Source: Candidatus Altimarinota bacterium
GTDB taxonomy: Bacteria > Patescibacteriota > Gracilibacteria > BD1-5 > UBA6164
Direction of reading: 5' to 3'
DNA length: 64,000 nucleotides
Assembly: GCA_013350285.1 (NCBI GenBank)
Contig: JAAXWG010000002.1
Location: 124,001 to 188,000 of the forward strand
Shown here: in pieces, positions 31,397-49,683 of the stretch
Position numbering within the stretch: the first letter of the stretch is position 1
Layout of the letters: each line of letters begins with the position of its first letter
Program-made: the position numbers and the translations under genes
Notes under the pieces: model-generated
What the model saw: only the letters and a program-made list of their open reading frames with translations
Told to the model about the DNA's origin: nothing
Database searches by the model: none

Positions 31397-33109
31397 GTGA
31401 AACATCTGCAAATACATATTGATAAATATGAAGTTCAAAGTAAAGAAATTCTCAAAAGTATTCACTTTACTCTCAATCATATGGATAGAATAGCTATCGT
31501 ATGACAAAACTGAGCGGGAAAAACGACTCTTATGAAAATACTCACTTGAGAAATACAAGATTTTCAAGGAAGCATAGATAATATAGGAAATTTGAGTTTT
31601 TGATACCTTGCTCAAATTTATTCTGATAATGAAGAAAAAACTGTTTTTGAAGAATTAAAAGATGCTTTTTTTCAAGTTTTGGAAATGGAAGAAAATTTGA
31701 AAAATTATGAAGAAAAAATGGCTTCTTGAAATATGGAAATATTGGATGAGTATAGCTCTCTTCTTGAACAATTCAATAATATTTGAGGCTATGATTATGA
31801 AAAAGAAATTCATGCGGTCGCAAATGGAATAGGAATTTTGGATTTACTAGAGAAAAAACTTGTAGAAGTCAGTGGAGGACAAAGGACAAAAGTTGCTCTT
31901 GCAAAAGTCCTTCTCGTAAAACCTGATATACTTCTGCTTGATGAACCAACAAATTTTATAGATCTTTCTTCTGTAGAATGGCTTGAAAATTATCTCAACA
32001 CAAAATGGTTTTGAGGCTTTGTCATTATTTCCCATGATAGAGAATTTCTTGATAAAACCTGTGATAAAACTTATGAATTACAAATTACAAGACCTATAAA
32101 TTTTTATCATGTTCCTTATAGTCAATATGTCATAGAAAGAGAAAAAAAGGAAAAGAAATTACTTGAAGATTATGAGAGACAACAAGAATGGATAAAAGAT
32201 CAGACAGGGCTTGTTAATCGTTTTCGTGCTGGAAGTCGTGCTGGATGGGCAAAATCAAGAGAAAAAATGATAGAAAGACTGGATAAAATAGAAACTCCCT
32301 ATATTCCTCAAAAACCAAAATTTCAATTTTTATACTGAGAAGATTCTTGAGATAAGATTCTTAATTTTAAATGAGTTTTCATCTGAAGAAAAGACCCTCT
32401 ATTTTTTATCAATGAACTCACTCTCTACAAATGACAAAAAGTAGGTATAGTCGGAGAAAATGGAGTCGGAAAATCTACTCTTTTAAAAAGTATTATAGGA
32501 CAACTTGAAATACTTGATGGATATTTTAGAAAAGCTTCATCTCTTCAAGTTTGATATTATAGCCAAATGCATGAAGAATTGGATAAAAAAAAGACTATAA
32601 AACAAAATTTTGAAAAGCATTGATTTTTCTATGCTGATCAAGTTTTGAGTGCAATTTTAGCTCATTACCTTTTTTCTTATGATGATATTCATAAAAAAGT
32701 AGGAGAACTTTCTGGGGGGCAAATTACTCGTCTCCATTTTGCTATACTTGGACAAAAAGAGACAAATTTTCTTATTTTGGATGAGCCAACAAATCATCTC
32801 GATTATGATTCAAGAGAAGCACTTGAATTTGCTCTCAAAAAATATGAATGAACTATACTTTTTATCAGCCATGATAGGTATTTTGTAAATAAAATGGCGA
32901 GTCATATATGGTTTATAAGAGAGAGTGAATTATCCCTCAGTTATGGAAATTATGAAGACTACAAATTTAAACTAGAAAATGGTATCAATATGGATATGAG
33001 TCTTTTTAATGAGGAGGCACAATTAAATCTTGTTCTTGAAGAAAAACTCTGAGAAAAAAATTTCAAGAGACTTCAAGAAAGATTTTGAGGAAAAAAGAAG
33101 AGGAAGTAA
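31397..33109 (+). CDS. ABC-F family ATPase (duplicated ABC domains, no membrane part)
   Basis: This 570-aa soluble ABC-F protein belongs to a family that acts on ribosomes (translation factors EttA/Uup-like and antibiotic-protection proteins). The first domain has Walker A GQNGAGKT near residue 38, signature VSGGQRTK near 157 and Walker B LLLDEPTNFIDL near 177. The second has GENGVGKST near 354, LSGGQITRLHFA near 437 and LDEPTNHLDYDSREALE near 459. The interdomain linker is charged and contains R-F-R-A-G-S-R-A-G-W-A-K-S-R, typical of ABC-F. The start is the GTG at 31397-31399; an in-frame TAA nine bases earlier limits alternatives. Confidence 0.92.
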
Positions 33110-33120
33110 GAAAAATCTAC

Positions 33121-34428
33121 TTATCTTACAAATAAACTTATATTATTAGCTCAAGGTCAAGAACTGTTTCATGCACACCGGGAACTCCCTTCTCCCCTCG
33201 GTCAAAAAAGGATAGTATTATTTGATATCCGATGTTTAAAAGATCATAATGTTCTTCAATTAAGTAATACTTGTCACCAAGAAAAATTCCGAGGAGCATT
33301 TTTTCTCAAACTTCAATTCAAACAAGAATCATCTCAATATGCTCATTCTATAATTTTCGCAACTAATATATCATTTTCATCTCAAGAAGTCGAAATCCGA
33401 TCGCAAGTTCACCAAGAAACTGTTTGTAATATATGACCGACATAATCTTTAACTCAAATAGGTAAGGATGTTAATGAACCATGTTCAACTCAACATTGTT
33501 TTGTCCATAACCTTAAAAATTTAAATGCATATTTTTGAGAATAATTATTACTCCTTACATAACTATAATACATTTCATTTAATGAGGTTGTATCAATTTT
33601 TGGAATTACATCAGTATAATTTCATCATACTGAATAAGACACTCTTGTCCACCCTCATCAATCAGTAGTCATATCACAATAAACTTGAAAAGCTCAGGTC
33701 TTGTCTGGGGTTATTGTGTAAATTCCATCAAGTCAATTACTCAAAGGAATATGTTCTAATATATCTTTACAACTCTTATAATCATTTCAAGCAAGTTTTG
33801 ATACTGCTCAGGAAATAAGTTTTGTTCCTGTTCCACTTATTATTTCTGTATCTGTAAGAGATGCTTTATAAGTGGTTACATTTGTTGCAACATCTAGTTC
33901 TCCTGATGTTTTTATACTTGTTATTTCTTGTATAGGTATATTATTTGTATCCGTAAGTATTCAAAGTTTATCTCCATACACTTTTGCTATTCTCTTGCTA
34001 TAATCTATAGTATCTGCATAAGTTTGAGGAACAAATGCAATTCATCATTTTTCTAAATATACGAGTATTTGAAAATTATAGAGATTTTCTGTCGTATAGT
34101 AAGTAAAATATGTGTTATCTTTTGGGTCTTTTCATCATTTACTATATCCTATTGCATTGAGTCAGTTTTGTCAGAGGTATCATTGGTATCACACAAGTAT
34201 CCCATTTATTTCTACTCTTACATTATTTTCTGGAACAGGTACTGTTTTATTAATTCTATATGATTCCAAAGCTCTTGTAATACTTGATGCTTGTGTAATT
34301 CTATTACTATCTCTTGCTGATGAACTAAATCATTGATAACTTATAAAGCTTATTGTTCCCAGTATAGCTAATATTGTTATTACTACTATCAGTTCTACAA
34401 GAGTAAAAGCTTGTGAAAATTTTCTCAT
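33121..34428 (-). CDS. Type IV pilin-like protein with fibrinogen-like C-terminal domain
   Basis: This 435-aa protein starts MRKFSQAFTLVELIVVITILAILG in segments: a short basic leader, then the F-T-L-V-E-L-I-V-V class III (prepilin) signal and hydrophobic helix. A pilin-like globular region follows (FSSSARDSNRITQASSITRALESYR). From about residue 250, SCKDI...GIYTITPD...QVYCDMTTDGGGWTRV matches fibrinogen-related/intelectin-like domains, and the protein ends N-N-I-S-L-F-V-R. Such domains bind sugars or acetyl groups, so a pilus-tip adhesin is likely. CGG codons are clustered in the last 95 codons (344, 380, 400, 417). Prepilin peptidase and pilus assembly genes are not in the window. Confidence 0.8.
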
Positions 34429-34511
34429 AAATAATTAACTTAAAAAAGAAAATATAATTATTATTATTTATACTGATTATATTTAATTTCTTAAAAAAGA
34501 AAGAATATAAT

Positions 34512-34538
34512 AAAAAAGGACTTTTAAAGTCCTTTTTT
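34512..34538. terminator. Hairpin with flanking A and T runs
   Basis: The inverted repeat AAAAAAGGACTTT/AAAGTCCTTTTTT lies between the rpoC stop (34559) and the pilin-like gene start. On the minus strand it serves as terminator for rpoBC. Confidence 0.8.
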
Positions 34539-34558
34539 ATTGTTTAAAGTCTATTTTC

Positions 34559-38584
<4,026 letters not shown>

Positions 38585-38634
38585 AGAATGATTAATTAAT
38601 AATTAAATTTTATTTAGCCTAGTACTTTTCCTTT

Positions 38635-42090
<3,456 letters not shown>

Positions 42091-42124
42091 ACATTTATGT
42101 TGTAAAAAAATAAATTTTTCAAAA

Positions 42125-42180
42125 TACAAAAAATTGCCCTACCTCATCATCCTCGACACATTCGAAGGTAGTGCTAACAA
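42125..42180 (-). promoter_or_regulatory. Hairpin (attenuator-like) in the rpoB 5' leader
   Basis: On the minus strand, GCACTACCT pairs with AGGTAGGGC (one mismatch), with an inner TCGA/TCGA pairing, followed by AATTTTTTG. This looks like an intrinsic terminator placed 45 bp before the rpoB ATG, so it may attenuate rpoBC transcription. It is GC-rich compared with the surroundings. A candidate promoter (TTGCTT/TATATT) lies upstream near 42190-42225. Confidence 0.55.
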
Positions 42181-42282
42181 GAGAAATATATAAAATTAAA
42201 TAAAAAAAGCAAAACTTTTTGACTTTTTTTTTTGCTCCATACAATTCTTTTAAAAGATTTTTATTTTTTAGAAAAAAACAAG

Positions 42283-43269
42283 ATGAAAAAATTTATAAAA
42301 TTAGTTATTATTTTCTTTATAATATTTTGAGTATGATTTTTTGTAATGTATAATAATTTCTCAAAATCAATAGTAGTAAAAGAGCAAAAAATAATAGAAA
42401 TAAAAGAAGGAGATAATTTTTATAGTCTTTCAAATATGCTTAAAATTGATAAAAATCTCTTCAAAATATACCTTAAATTTAATCCTCCTTCTTTTGATTT
42501 ACAAAAATGAAAATATGTCATCAAAGAAAAATCTTCTCTTGGTAATGTGATAAAACAACTCCAAAACCCAATCAATGAAGATATACAAATCACTTTTTTA
42601 GAAGGATGGAATGTGTATGATATAGATGAAAAACTGAGTCAAATGGGATTAATAAAAAAAGAAGAATTTATAGAGAAAGTAACACATAATTTTAAAAATT
42701 TCCAACAAGATTTTGCATTTTTAGAAAAAATTGAAACTCTTGAAGGGTTTCTTTATCCTGATACTTACAACATCAATCCATCTTCTTTTACTCTTGATGG
42801 ACTTATTTATAAAATGCTTAAAAATTTTCAAGACAAAGTTATAAGTAAGTGAGAAAAAAAATATTCTAGTAAAGAATTATTAGAAATAATTATTTTGTCC
42901 TCTATCGTAGAAAAAGAAGAAAAAAATCCGAGTGAAAAAGCAACAGTTTCAGGAATACTGAAAAAAAGACTTGATGAATGATGGATGCTAGGAGCTGATG
43001 CAACCGTTTGTTATCCTCACAAACTCACAAGTGAAGAATGTAAAATGGTAGTCAGTAAATATATAGGAGAAAAAAATGATTATAATACAAGAACAATGGT
43101 ATGACTTCCTATAACACCTATTTCAAATCCAAGTGCTGAAACTATTTTTGCAACAATGAATAGTAAATCAAGTCCTTATTATTTTTATCTTCACGGAAGC
43201 GATGGAACTATCCACTATGCAGTAGATAATGCCTGACACGAAGCAAATAAGTCAAAATACTTGAAGTAA
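42283..43269 (+). CDS. mltG: Endolytic transglycosylase MltG
   Basis: This 328-aa single-pass membrane enzyme cuts nascent peptidoglycan strands to end glycan polymerisation. A membrane segment at about residues 6-24 is followed by a LysM-like part (EGDNFYSLSNML) and the YceG catalytic domain: LEGFLYPDTYNI near residue 160, SSIVEKEEKNPSEKATVSGILKKRL near 205-230 containing the catalytic Glu (IVEKE), MLGADATVCY, and YNTRTMVGLPITPISNP near 265-285. The C-terminus YYFYLHGSDGTIHYAVDNAGHEANK is typical. Length is close to E. coli MltG (340 aa). It is divergent from rpoB across a 192-bp region. Confidence 0.93.
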
Positions 43270-43341
43270 AAATATATAATTAGAAAAACAAAAAAAATAA
43301 TTCATAAACTATGACTTATTTTTTTATAATTAAAATTATCC

Positions 43342-44718
43342 CTACTTCACTATATCTTTTGTCTTCCCTCTTCCTCTAAATTCTATAATCATCGGAGTTC
43401 CAAAAAATCAAAAAGTGTCTCTGATACGATTTTCTAAATATCGCTTGTAAGTAAAATGAAAATGTTCAGGATTATTGACAGTAAAAACAAATTTTGGTGG
43501 ATTCACTCCTACTTGGCTTCCATAATAAATCTTTGGTTTGTGTGATTTTCTTGTTCCTGTTGGTGGATGCTTATAAACAACTTCTTCTATAAAATTATTA
43601 AAAACTCCTGTTTTTACTCTTTTTTGTCTTTCTTTATTTATTTCTATACTTGCTTCAAGTATTTCTGAAAGTCTTTTTTTCTCTGTTGCCGAAGTAAAGA
43701 GAGTAGAAACCCAAGGAAGAAAATCTATCTCGCTTTTGAGATAATTAAGATATCTATTCATCATAGTATCCTTATCAACTCATGGTTTTGCTAATACTTT
43801 ATCCCATTTATTAACAACAATTATAAGTCATTTTTTTTCTTCTAAAACTCTTGAAATTATAGATAAATCTTGCTGACTAATCCCATCAAATCCATCTATA
43901 ATAACCGCAACAATATCAGCTCTTGTTATAGATCTTTCTGTTCTCATCACTGACCAATTTTCTATATTTCTTGTTCCTACCTTTGACAATCTTCTAAGTC
44001 ATGCTGTATCTATAAGCACAAATTTTTCTCCATTAAATTCTATTTTACTATCAACACTATCTCTTGTCGTTCCACTCATATCTTTTACCATTACCCTTTC
44101 TTTTCCTACGAGAGCATTAACAATACTTGATTTTCCAACATTTGGACGACCTATAATTGCAAGTTTTATTCCCTCTTCTTCATTTTCTTCACTATCTTCT
44201 TGAAATCACTTTTTTTTGAGAAAATCTGCGACAGCTTTTCTTACTTCTAGTATCCCATTATTATGTGAAACAGAAACAGGAAAAAATTCTTTAAATCATC
44301 CTATTCAAGCCTGAGAATAAGATTCCATTACCTTTTCTTCATTATCAGCCTTATTTGCTATGATAAACACATTTTCTCTTCATTCTTGTTTCAGAGATTC
44401 CAAAACTTTTTCATCAAGATAAGTCATCCTATCATATTCAATTATCCAGAGCAAAAGATCACTTTCATCAATTGCTTGTTTTGTTTTTTCTATAATATCT
44501 TTTGCTATTTCATCTTCATCAGAAGAAAAATCAAGTCCTCCAGAATCTGAAAAAACATAAGTAATATTATTTTCTCTATCATGATAATCAAATTCTGAAA
44601 TATCTCTTGTCGTTCCTGCTTCATCTGCAACAATAGCTATTTTATGCCCTGTATACATATTAAAAAAACTTGATTTTCCGACATTTGGTCTCCCAATAAT
44701 CGTAACTTTTGGATGCAT
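43342..44718 (-). CDS. der: GTPase Der (EngA), 50S ribosome assembly
   Basis: This 458-aa protein has two tandem GTPase domains and a KH-like domain, the defining layout of Der, which is needed for large-subunit maturation. Domain 1 has G1 GRPNVGKSS at residues 9-17, the G3 region near 60 and NKAD near 122; domain 2 has GRPNVGKSS near 189, DTAGLRR near 237 (Gly from GGA or UGA) and NKWD near 305. The C-terminal KH-like part ([29 protein letters not shown]) is complete. The start [11 protein letters not shown] is standard. Expected size is 430-490 aa. Confidence 0.96.
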
Positions 44719-44784
44719 AATTCAATTCTTTATTTAAAAATTAGTTCCCTCATTATATGAAAATAAAAAATAACTCAAGGAAAT

Positions 44785-45696
44785 TTACATTTTCCCCATT
44801 TTCTTCAAAATAAAATACATCATTCCCATACAAAAAGTACTAAAAAGGAGAATTCAGTGAACAAACCAAGGTGAATTTTGAAAAGGTAAATCTATATTCA
44901 TACCATAAAAACTTGTTATCAAAGTCAAAGGCATAATAAATGCAGAAAAAAGAGTAAGAATAGTAATTACATAGCTTGTTTTTATATCAATTATTGTTGT
45001 AAAAGCATCCTCTATAGCAATTATTTGTTCTTCTAAAATAATAATATCATTAACAACATACCTAAGTTTATCTTCTAAATCTTCAAAATAAAGCTCCATT
45101 GTCCCATCAAAAAGTTGATTTATACTATTTTCTAGAGCATTCATTACAAGTACCTGTGGCTTAAACATATTTTTAAGTACAAAAATATTTCTCTTCTTAA
45201 TCATTATATCTTTTACAAGAGGAGAATTTATATTATCAAACACTTGTTTTTCAAGATATTTTAAATCTCATCGTATGTTTTCCACAACTTTAAACATCTT
45301 TTCAAGCATTGATTGAACAATTTCATACAGTATAAATCCTGAACTTATTTTTATAGAGTTTTCTTCCTCATCGTCAAGATGAGCATATTTATCAAAAATA
45401 GTATCAACATGTGTTCCATGATAATTTCTCAAAGTAATTAAAAAATCTTTTCATACAAAGACATTAAATTCATTGAGTTCATATGTTCTTCTTTTTTGAT
45501 TGTATTTTGGAAAATGAAGTATAACGAAAAAATAATTATTATATCCATCTATTCTCGCTCTTTGATTTTCTTCCATTGCAGCTTCTAAATCAAGCTCATG
45601 AAAATCATAATCTTTTAAAATTTCATAGACTTCTTTTTTCCCAAGATCTACCCCATCTATCCATTTTATCCCATTGATATTTATTTCTCTTTTCAT
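44785..45696 (-). CDS. corA: CorA-family magnesium/cobalt transporter
   Basis: This 303-aa protein has a long cytoplasmic N-terminal domain and two C-terminal membrane helices with the Y-G-M-N selectivity motif (SFYGMNIDLPF near residue 262). The acidic helix regions (DLEAAMEENQRARID) and the basic end (KKMGKM) fit CorA, which forms pentameric Mg2+ channels. A short upstream in-frame extension to 45777 is possible, but MKREINING is the natural CorA-like start. It is co-oriented with der, 66 bp upstream of it. Confidence 0.9.
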
Positions 45697-45770
45697 AAGT
45701 TTTTTATAAAAAACTAAATCTTTTTTAAAAGTGTATTCAAAAAAAATATTTGTAAAGAAAAATAAATAAA

Positions 45771-45800
45771 TTGACAAAATGAATTTAAAATTTATTATAA
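45771..45800 (+). promoter_or_regulatory. Promoter of the 206-aa coiled-coil gene
   Basis: TTGACA at 45771-45776 and a TTATAA box near 45795-45800, 28 bp ahead of the ATG. Confidence 0.45.
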
Positions 45801-45827
45801 AATTACTTTATCTTAATATAAACAAAT

Positions 45828-46448
45828 ATGGCTCTAGAAATTTCAAATTCTTGATTAAGTAATGTTCCTTCTATTGATAATTTTACAAAATTACCAGAAC
45901 AAATAGAGGAAGTACAAGAAAAAATTAATATAATAATAAATAATTCATCTCATTTTTCTCATTTTTACGATACAGAAGCATCAGGATTGGAATCATACAA
46001 AAATACCATAAATTTATTAAAGGAAAAATACAAAAATGAAAGAGAATTACTAAATCTTTTAATTTCTATTGAAGAGAAATTTGATAATATTTTGAAGGCA
46101 ATATGTTTCAATAATTTGGAAGTAAAAATTACACATATGCAAGATAGTGATAAACTAAAAATTTTACTAAAACAACTAAAAGAACAAAGAGAACTAGAAA
46201 ATATATGAGAAGAACAAGATAGTCAGAAAAGATTTAAAACAAGGTCTGCAATAAGAGATTTTATTATATTAATTGAAAAATATAAAGATTTCTTCCCTGA
46301 AGATGAAGAATATCAAACAAAAATAGAAAATTTAAAAAAACAATTTAAAGAAAATTATAAAAAATTATTAGAGGAAATTCAATGAAAAACCAAAAATTAT
46401 TATCAAATAAAATTAGAACAATTAGAGCTTTTTGAAACAAATGAATAA
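45828..46448 (+). CDS. Hypothetical coiled-coil protein
   Basis: This 206-aa, Glu/Lys-rich protein is dominated by long amphipathic helices (for example ESYKNTINLLKEKYKNERELLNLL split over residues 54-77, and YQTKIENLKKQFKENYKKLLEE near 165-186), which should form coiled coils. No signal peptide or membrane segment is present. Only four in-frame UGA codons are visible, in keeping with its low glycine content. It has its own TTGACA promoter and is followed by a tiny gene with a similar promoter. No family is recognised. Confidence 0.6.
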
Positions 46449-46475
46449 AAAAAATATCTATTTTTCAAAAAAGAT

Positions 46476-46503
46476 TTGACAAATAAATTTAATATCCTAA
46501 AAT
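46476..46503 (+). promoter_or_regulatory. Promoter of the 38-aa gene
   Basis: TTGACA at 46476-46481 and TAAAAT at 46498-46503 (16-bp spacer), 31 bp before the ATG. Confidence 0.45.
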
Positions 46504-46533
46504 GATTTTACTTTATTATTAATTCTTTAAATT

Positions 46534-46650
46534 ATGAAAAATTTTGAAAATGAGATAGAAGGTGGAGCTATTAATCCTCAAAAAGAAATTGAAGCATTGA
46601 TAGCTTCATTAACTGGTGAAACATCTGATGAAGCAATGCAAAAATTATAA
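46534..46650 (+). CDS. Very small acidic peptide (38 aa)
   Basis: This is a 38-residue peptide starting MKNFENEIEGGAINPQKE and ending in a helical S-D-E-A-M-Q-K-L tail. It contains no UGA codon and no cysteine. It has its own promoter and a strong terminator, an isolated transcription unit that argues against a chance frame. The early Gly-Gly after a short acidic leader loosely recalls double-glycine leader peptides, but the leader is much shorter than usual. Function unknown. Confidence 0.45.
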   Translation: MKNFENEIEGGAINPQKEIEALIASLTGETSDEAMQKL

Positions 46651-46684
46651 TATTTAAAATTCTTTCATTATAATTTTTCAAAAA

Positions 46685-46714
46685 AATCTTACTCAATTGA
46701 GTAAGATTTTTTTT
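46685..46714. terminator. Intrinsic terminator
   Basis: A 10-bp perfect stem (AATCTTACTC/GAGTAAGATT, loop AATT) is followed by eight T residues, 35 bp after the 38-aa gene. Its T-run meets the stop of the convergent mazG-like gene. Confidence 0.85.
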
Positions 46715-47111
46715 ATTTCTCTCCGTGTTTTTCTTGATGCTCTTGCTGAAGCTCTTCTTTTTGTTTCTTTTTGATTTCATACCAAGCATTTTCTGTATTT
46801 TGTCCATAAACAGCCTTTAATCTTTCCCCATATTTTTTGTGAATTCTTTCAAAAACTTTTTCGGCACTTGAGATATAATTTCTTTTTTCTAAGACATTGA
46901 TAAATGAAAGATAATCCCACAAAATATCCCCAAGCTCATCTTCAAGATGAACAGAATTATTTTCTTTGAGCTCTTGTTCCATTTCACCTATCTCTTCCCT
47001 CATTCACTTCAAAAAAGTCTCATAACCATTATACCATCATTTATCATCATTTTCTAAATCCTCAATTCTTTTTTGAGAAAGAAAAAAAATCTTTTTAAAA
47101 GTGTCAAACAT
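46713..47111 (-). CDS. MazG-like nucleotide pyrophosphohydrolase
   Basis: This 132-aa all-alpha NTP pyrophosphatase belongs to the MazG superfamily, which hydrolyses unwanted or damaged NTPs to NMP and PPi. The metal-binding E-x-x-E...E-x-x-D pattern is visible as EEIGEMEQEL near residue 40 and LEDELGDILWDYL near residues 57-69, followed by the R/K-rich helix KVFERIHKKYGER. Size matches single-domain MazG proteins. It ends seven bases before aspS starts its own 3' end on the same strand; in transcription order mazG follows aspS closely, suggesting one operon. Confidence 0.82.
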
Positions 47112-47118
47112 AATTTTT

Positions 47119-48894
47119 TTATAAATCAAATGGTTTAATATCTATAAAAAGTTCATCAAGTTGTTCTTTGTCAACGAGACTTGGTGCCCCCATCATCATA
47201 TCTTGTGCACGACCTGATTTTGGGAAAGCATACACTTCTCTAATATTATCTTCATCTTTGAGAATCATCATCCATCTATCCATTCCTATGGCAAAACCAC
47301 CATGAGGTGGTACTCCATATTGAAAGGCTTCATACATGGCACCAAATTTTGTTTTTACTTCTTCTGCACTTCTTCCGACTACTTCAAATGCTTTTACAAG
47401 CGATGCAACATCATAGTTTCGTATAGACCCAGAAAGTATTTCAAAACCATTACACGATAAATCATATTGATTTGCTTTTATTGTAAGATAATCTTCTCTC
47501 TCAAATGCTTCAAGTCATCCTCTTGGCATAGAAAAAGGATTATGACAAAAATCTATTTTTCCTGTTGCTAGATCTTGCTCAAACATAGGAAAATCTATAA
47601 TCCAACAAAAAGCAAGTTTTTTCTGGTCAGCAAGATTAAATTTATCTCTGAGAGCAAGTCTCACAACACTGAGAATAGAAACAGCTTTTTCAAAATCCGA
47701 AGCTGAAAAGAAAATGATATCTCCTGTTTTTGGCTCAAGTCTTGCTTCCATTTCTTTAGTTTCTGCTTCAGAGAAAAATTTTAAAATTGGTGATTTCGGT
47801 CCTTCTTCTTTATCATAAATAATATATGCAAGTCCTTTTGCTCAAGCTCGTATTGCTACTTGAGTTAATTCATCAATATCCTTTCTACTCATTGATTGAT
47901 TTTCTAATTTTATTGCTTTTATAACTCCTCCTGTATCATACACTGATTTAAAAACACCAAAGGCTGACTCAGCAAAAATATCTGTTAAATCAACAAATTT
48001 CATTCCAAACCTCAAATCTGGCTTATCACTTCCATAATTTTCTAAAGCTTCTTCATGACTCATTCTAAAAAATGTATCTTCAAAAACCGTCTTATCTGAA
48101 AGTTCTTTTACCGCCTCTCTTATATAAGATTCAACCACTCCAAAAACATCTTCTTCATCAACAAAACTCATTTCACAATCTATTTGATAAAATTCACAAG
48201 CATGTCTATCTGCTCTTGGATCTTCATCTCTAAAACAAGGAGCAATTTGAAAATATTTATCTATTCCTCCTACCATAAGCAATTGTTTGTATTGTTGAGG
48301 AGCTTGAGGAAGAGCATAAAATTTCCCTGGATTTACTCTTGATGGGATGAGATAATCTCTTGCTCCTTCTGGACTTGATACGGTAAAAAGTGGAGTTTGA
48401 ACCTCCAAAAATTCATGATGAGCAAACCAATTTCTTGTAAAATTGAGAAATTTTGAACGATACATTACATTGTCAAGTACTGCTTTTCTTCTCAAATCTA
48501 TATATCTGTGTTTGTATCTTATTTCTTCATTTGCAACTTCTGCATATTCATCAAGCTCAAAAGGAGGAGTTTTTGAACGAGAGAGAATAATAAGATTTTT
48601 GATAATAATTTCTATTTCTCAAGATTTGAGATTTTTATTTTCCTGTCATTCTGGTCTTGCTCTTACAATTCAAGTTGCTTGTATTACAAATTCACTTCTG
48701 AGAGTATTTGCTTCTTCCCAAGCAGTTTTATCATCTTCTGGATCAAAAACAATTTGAGTCAGCCCATACCTATCTCTCAAATCTATAAAAATAATTCCTC
48801 CGTGATCTCTTCTATTTGAAACCCATCAAGCAAGTGTAACTTGTTGTCCTATTTGTGTTTTTGTCAATTCATTACAAGTATGTGTCCTTAGCAT
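47119..48894 (-). CDS. aspS: Aspartyl-tRNA synthetase (bacterial type)
   Basis: This 591-aa class II synthetase charges tRNA-Asp (and perhaps tRNA-Asn, given gatC in the window). The OB-fold anticodon-binding domain ([21 protein letters not shown]) is followed by motif 2 [19 protein letters not shown] near residues 215-235, the bacterial GAD insertion (about 290-420), DFPMFEQ near 443, [10 protein letters not shown] near 489-497, and motif 3 [15 protein letters not shown] near 531-545. The Arg of SGSIRN (codon 492) is encoded by CGA, evidence that CGA still means Arg. Glycine is mostly GGN, with only about six UGA codons. Confidence 0.96.
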
Positions 48895-48954
48895 AAAAAT
48901 ATTTAAAACAAATAAAAAATTTGATTTTTTTAATCAATCTACAAGGGATTATAT

Positions 48955-48988
48955 AAAAATAGTATTGAAAAGCAAAGGAAAAAATAGA
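48955..48988. repeat. 34-bp direct repeat, left copy
   Basis: Identical over 34 bp to 49613-49646 (starts AAAAATAGTATTGAAAAG). The pair brackets the lipoprotein gene 49084-49620. Confidence 0.8.
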
Positions 48989-49083
48989 TTTTTGTAAAAA
49001 TTATTTATAAAATAAATTTGACAATATATAAATATTTTCTATTTTAGAAATAATATTTTATATTTTTATTTTTTACAAAAAAT

Positions 49084-49620
49084 ATGTCAAATTCAAATAA
49101 TATGTCAAATTCAAATAATGCTCCCAATTGATTATGAGAAGAAGGAGAAAAAAAATCTTTTGCCAACCCTAATTTTTTTTGAAAAAGAGTTTTTATGATT
49201 TTATGATTAATTCTTACTCTCTCTTGATGTTCTGAAAAAGATTTATACAATCTTACTTGAGTCCGTAGTCAAGATTTATCCGAAAAAGTTAAAAAATCTT
49301 TGGAAATGAGATTTTGAACTATTCCTGATAATCATAACAATTATGATTATCAAACTCCTGAAATAAAAAAAATGTTTACAGTATATGGAAAAGATGATAC
49401 ATGAAAAATTAAAGATTTTTCAGTTAGTGAAGATGAATTAAAATGAAATTACTTAATTATTGAGTTAGAATGCCCCGAAGAAGATAAAGAAAATATTATG
49501 TTTCCTCCTGCAAATACTTTTGCTTTATCTTCAGATTACTCCTTAAAAAAAGAGAATTATTTTCATAAGGATGGAATTCGTTTTAAAATATCTAATATAT
49601 ATAAACTTATACAAAAATAG
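49084..49620 (+). CDS. Putative lipoprotein
   Basis: This is a 178-aa protein. A hydrophobic segment ending in a lipobox-like L-T-L-S-G-C (Cys near residue 49) follows a 30-residue polar N-terminal extension, so the true start could be an internal Met such as the one in RVFMILG near residue 38. The mature part is acidic and Asn/Tyr-rich with no recognised domain. The first 12 residues are a tandem duplication of MSNSNN from an 18-bp repeat at 49084-49119. TTGACA lies at 49018. The gene is bracketed by a 34-bp direct repeat, the right copy beginning within its last codons, suggesting recent insertion or duplication. Confidence 0.6.
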
Positions 49621-49646
49621 TATTGAAAAGCAAAGGAAAAAATAGA
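49613..49646. repeat. 34-bp direct repeat, right copy
   Basis: Identical to 48955-48988; spacing 658 bp between starts. Includes the stop codon of the lipoprotein gene. Confidence 0.8.
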
Positions 49647-49683
49647 AAAAATATTTTTCTTTGAAATTCTTTAAAAATATATT

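Noticed and set aside
42091-42282. A ribosomal protein leader (L10/L7-L12) before rpoB.
   Set aside because: No rplJ or rplL gene is present upstream; the region is a divergent spacer with mltG.
47419-47421. CGA considered as reassigned to Trp together with CGG.
   Set aside because: CGA encodes the Arg of the conserved SGSIRN motif of AspRS, and K-L-R-D-K-G and A-S-R-Y-E-D contexts also fit Arg, so CGA appears to be Arg in this window.
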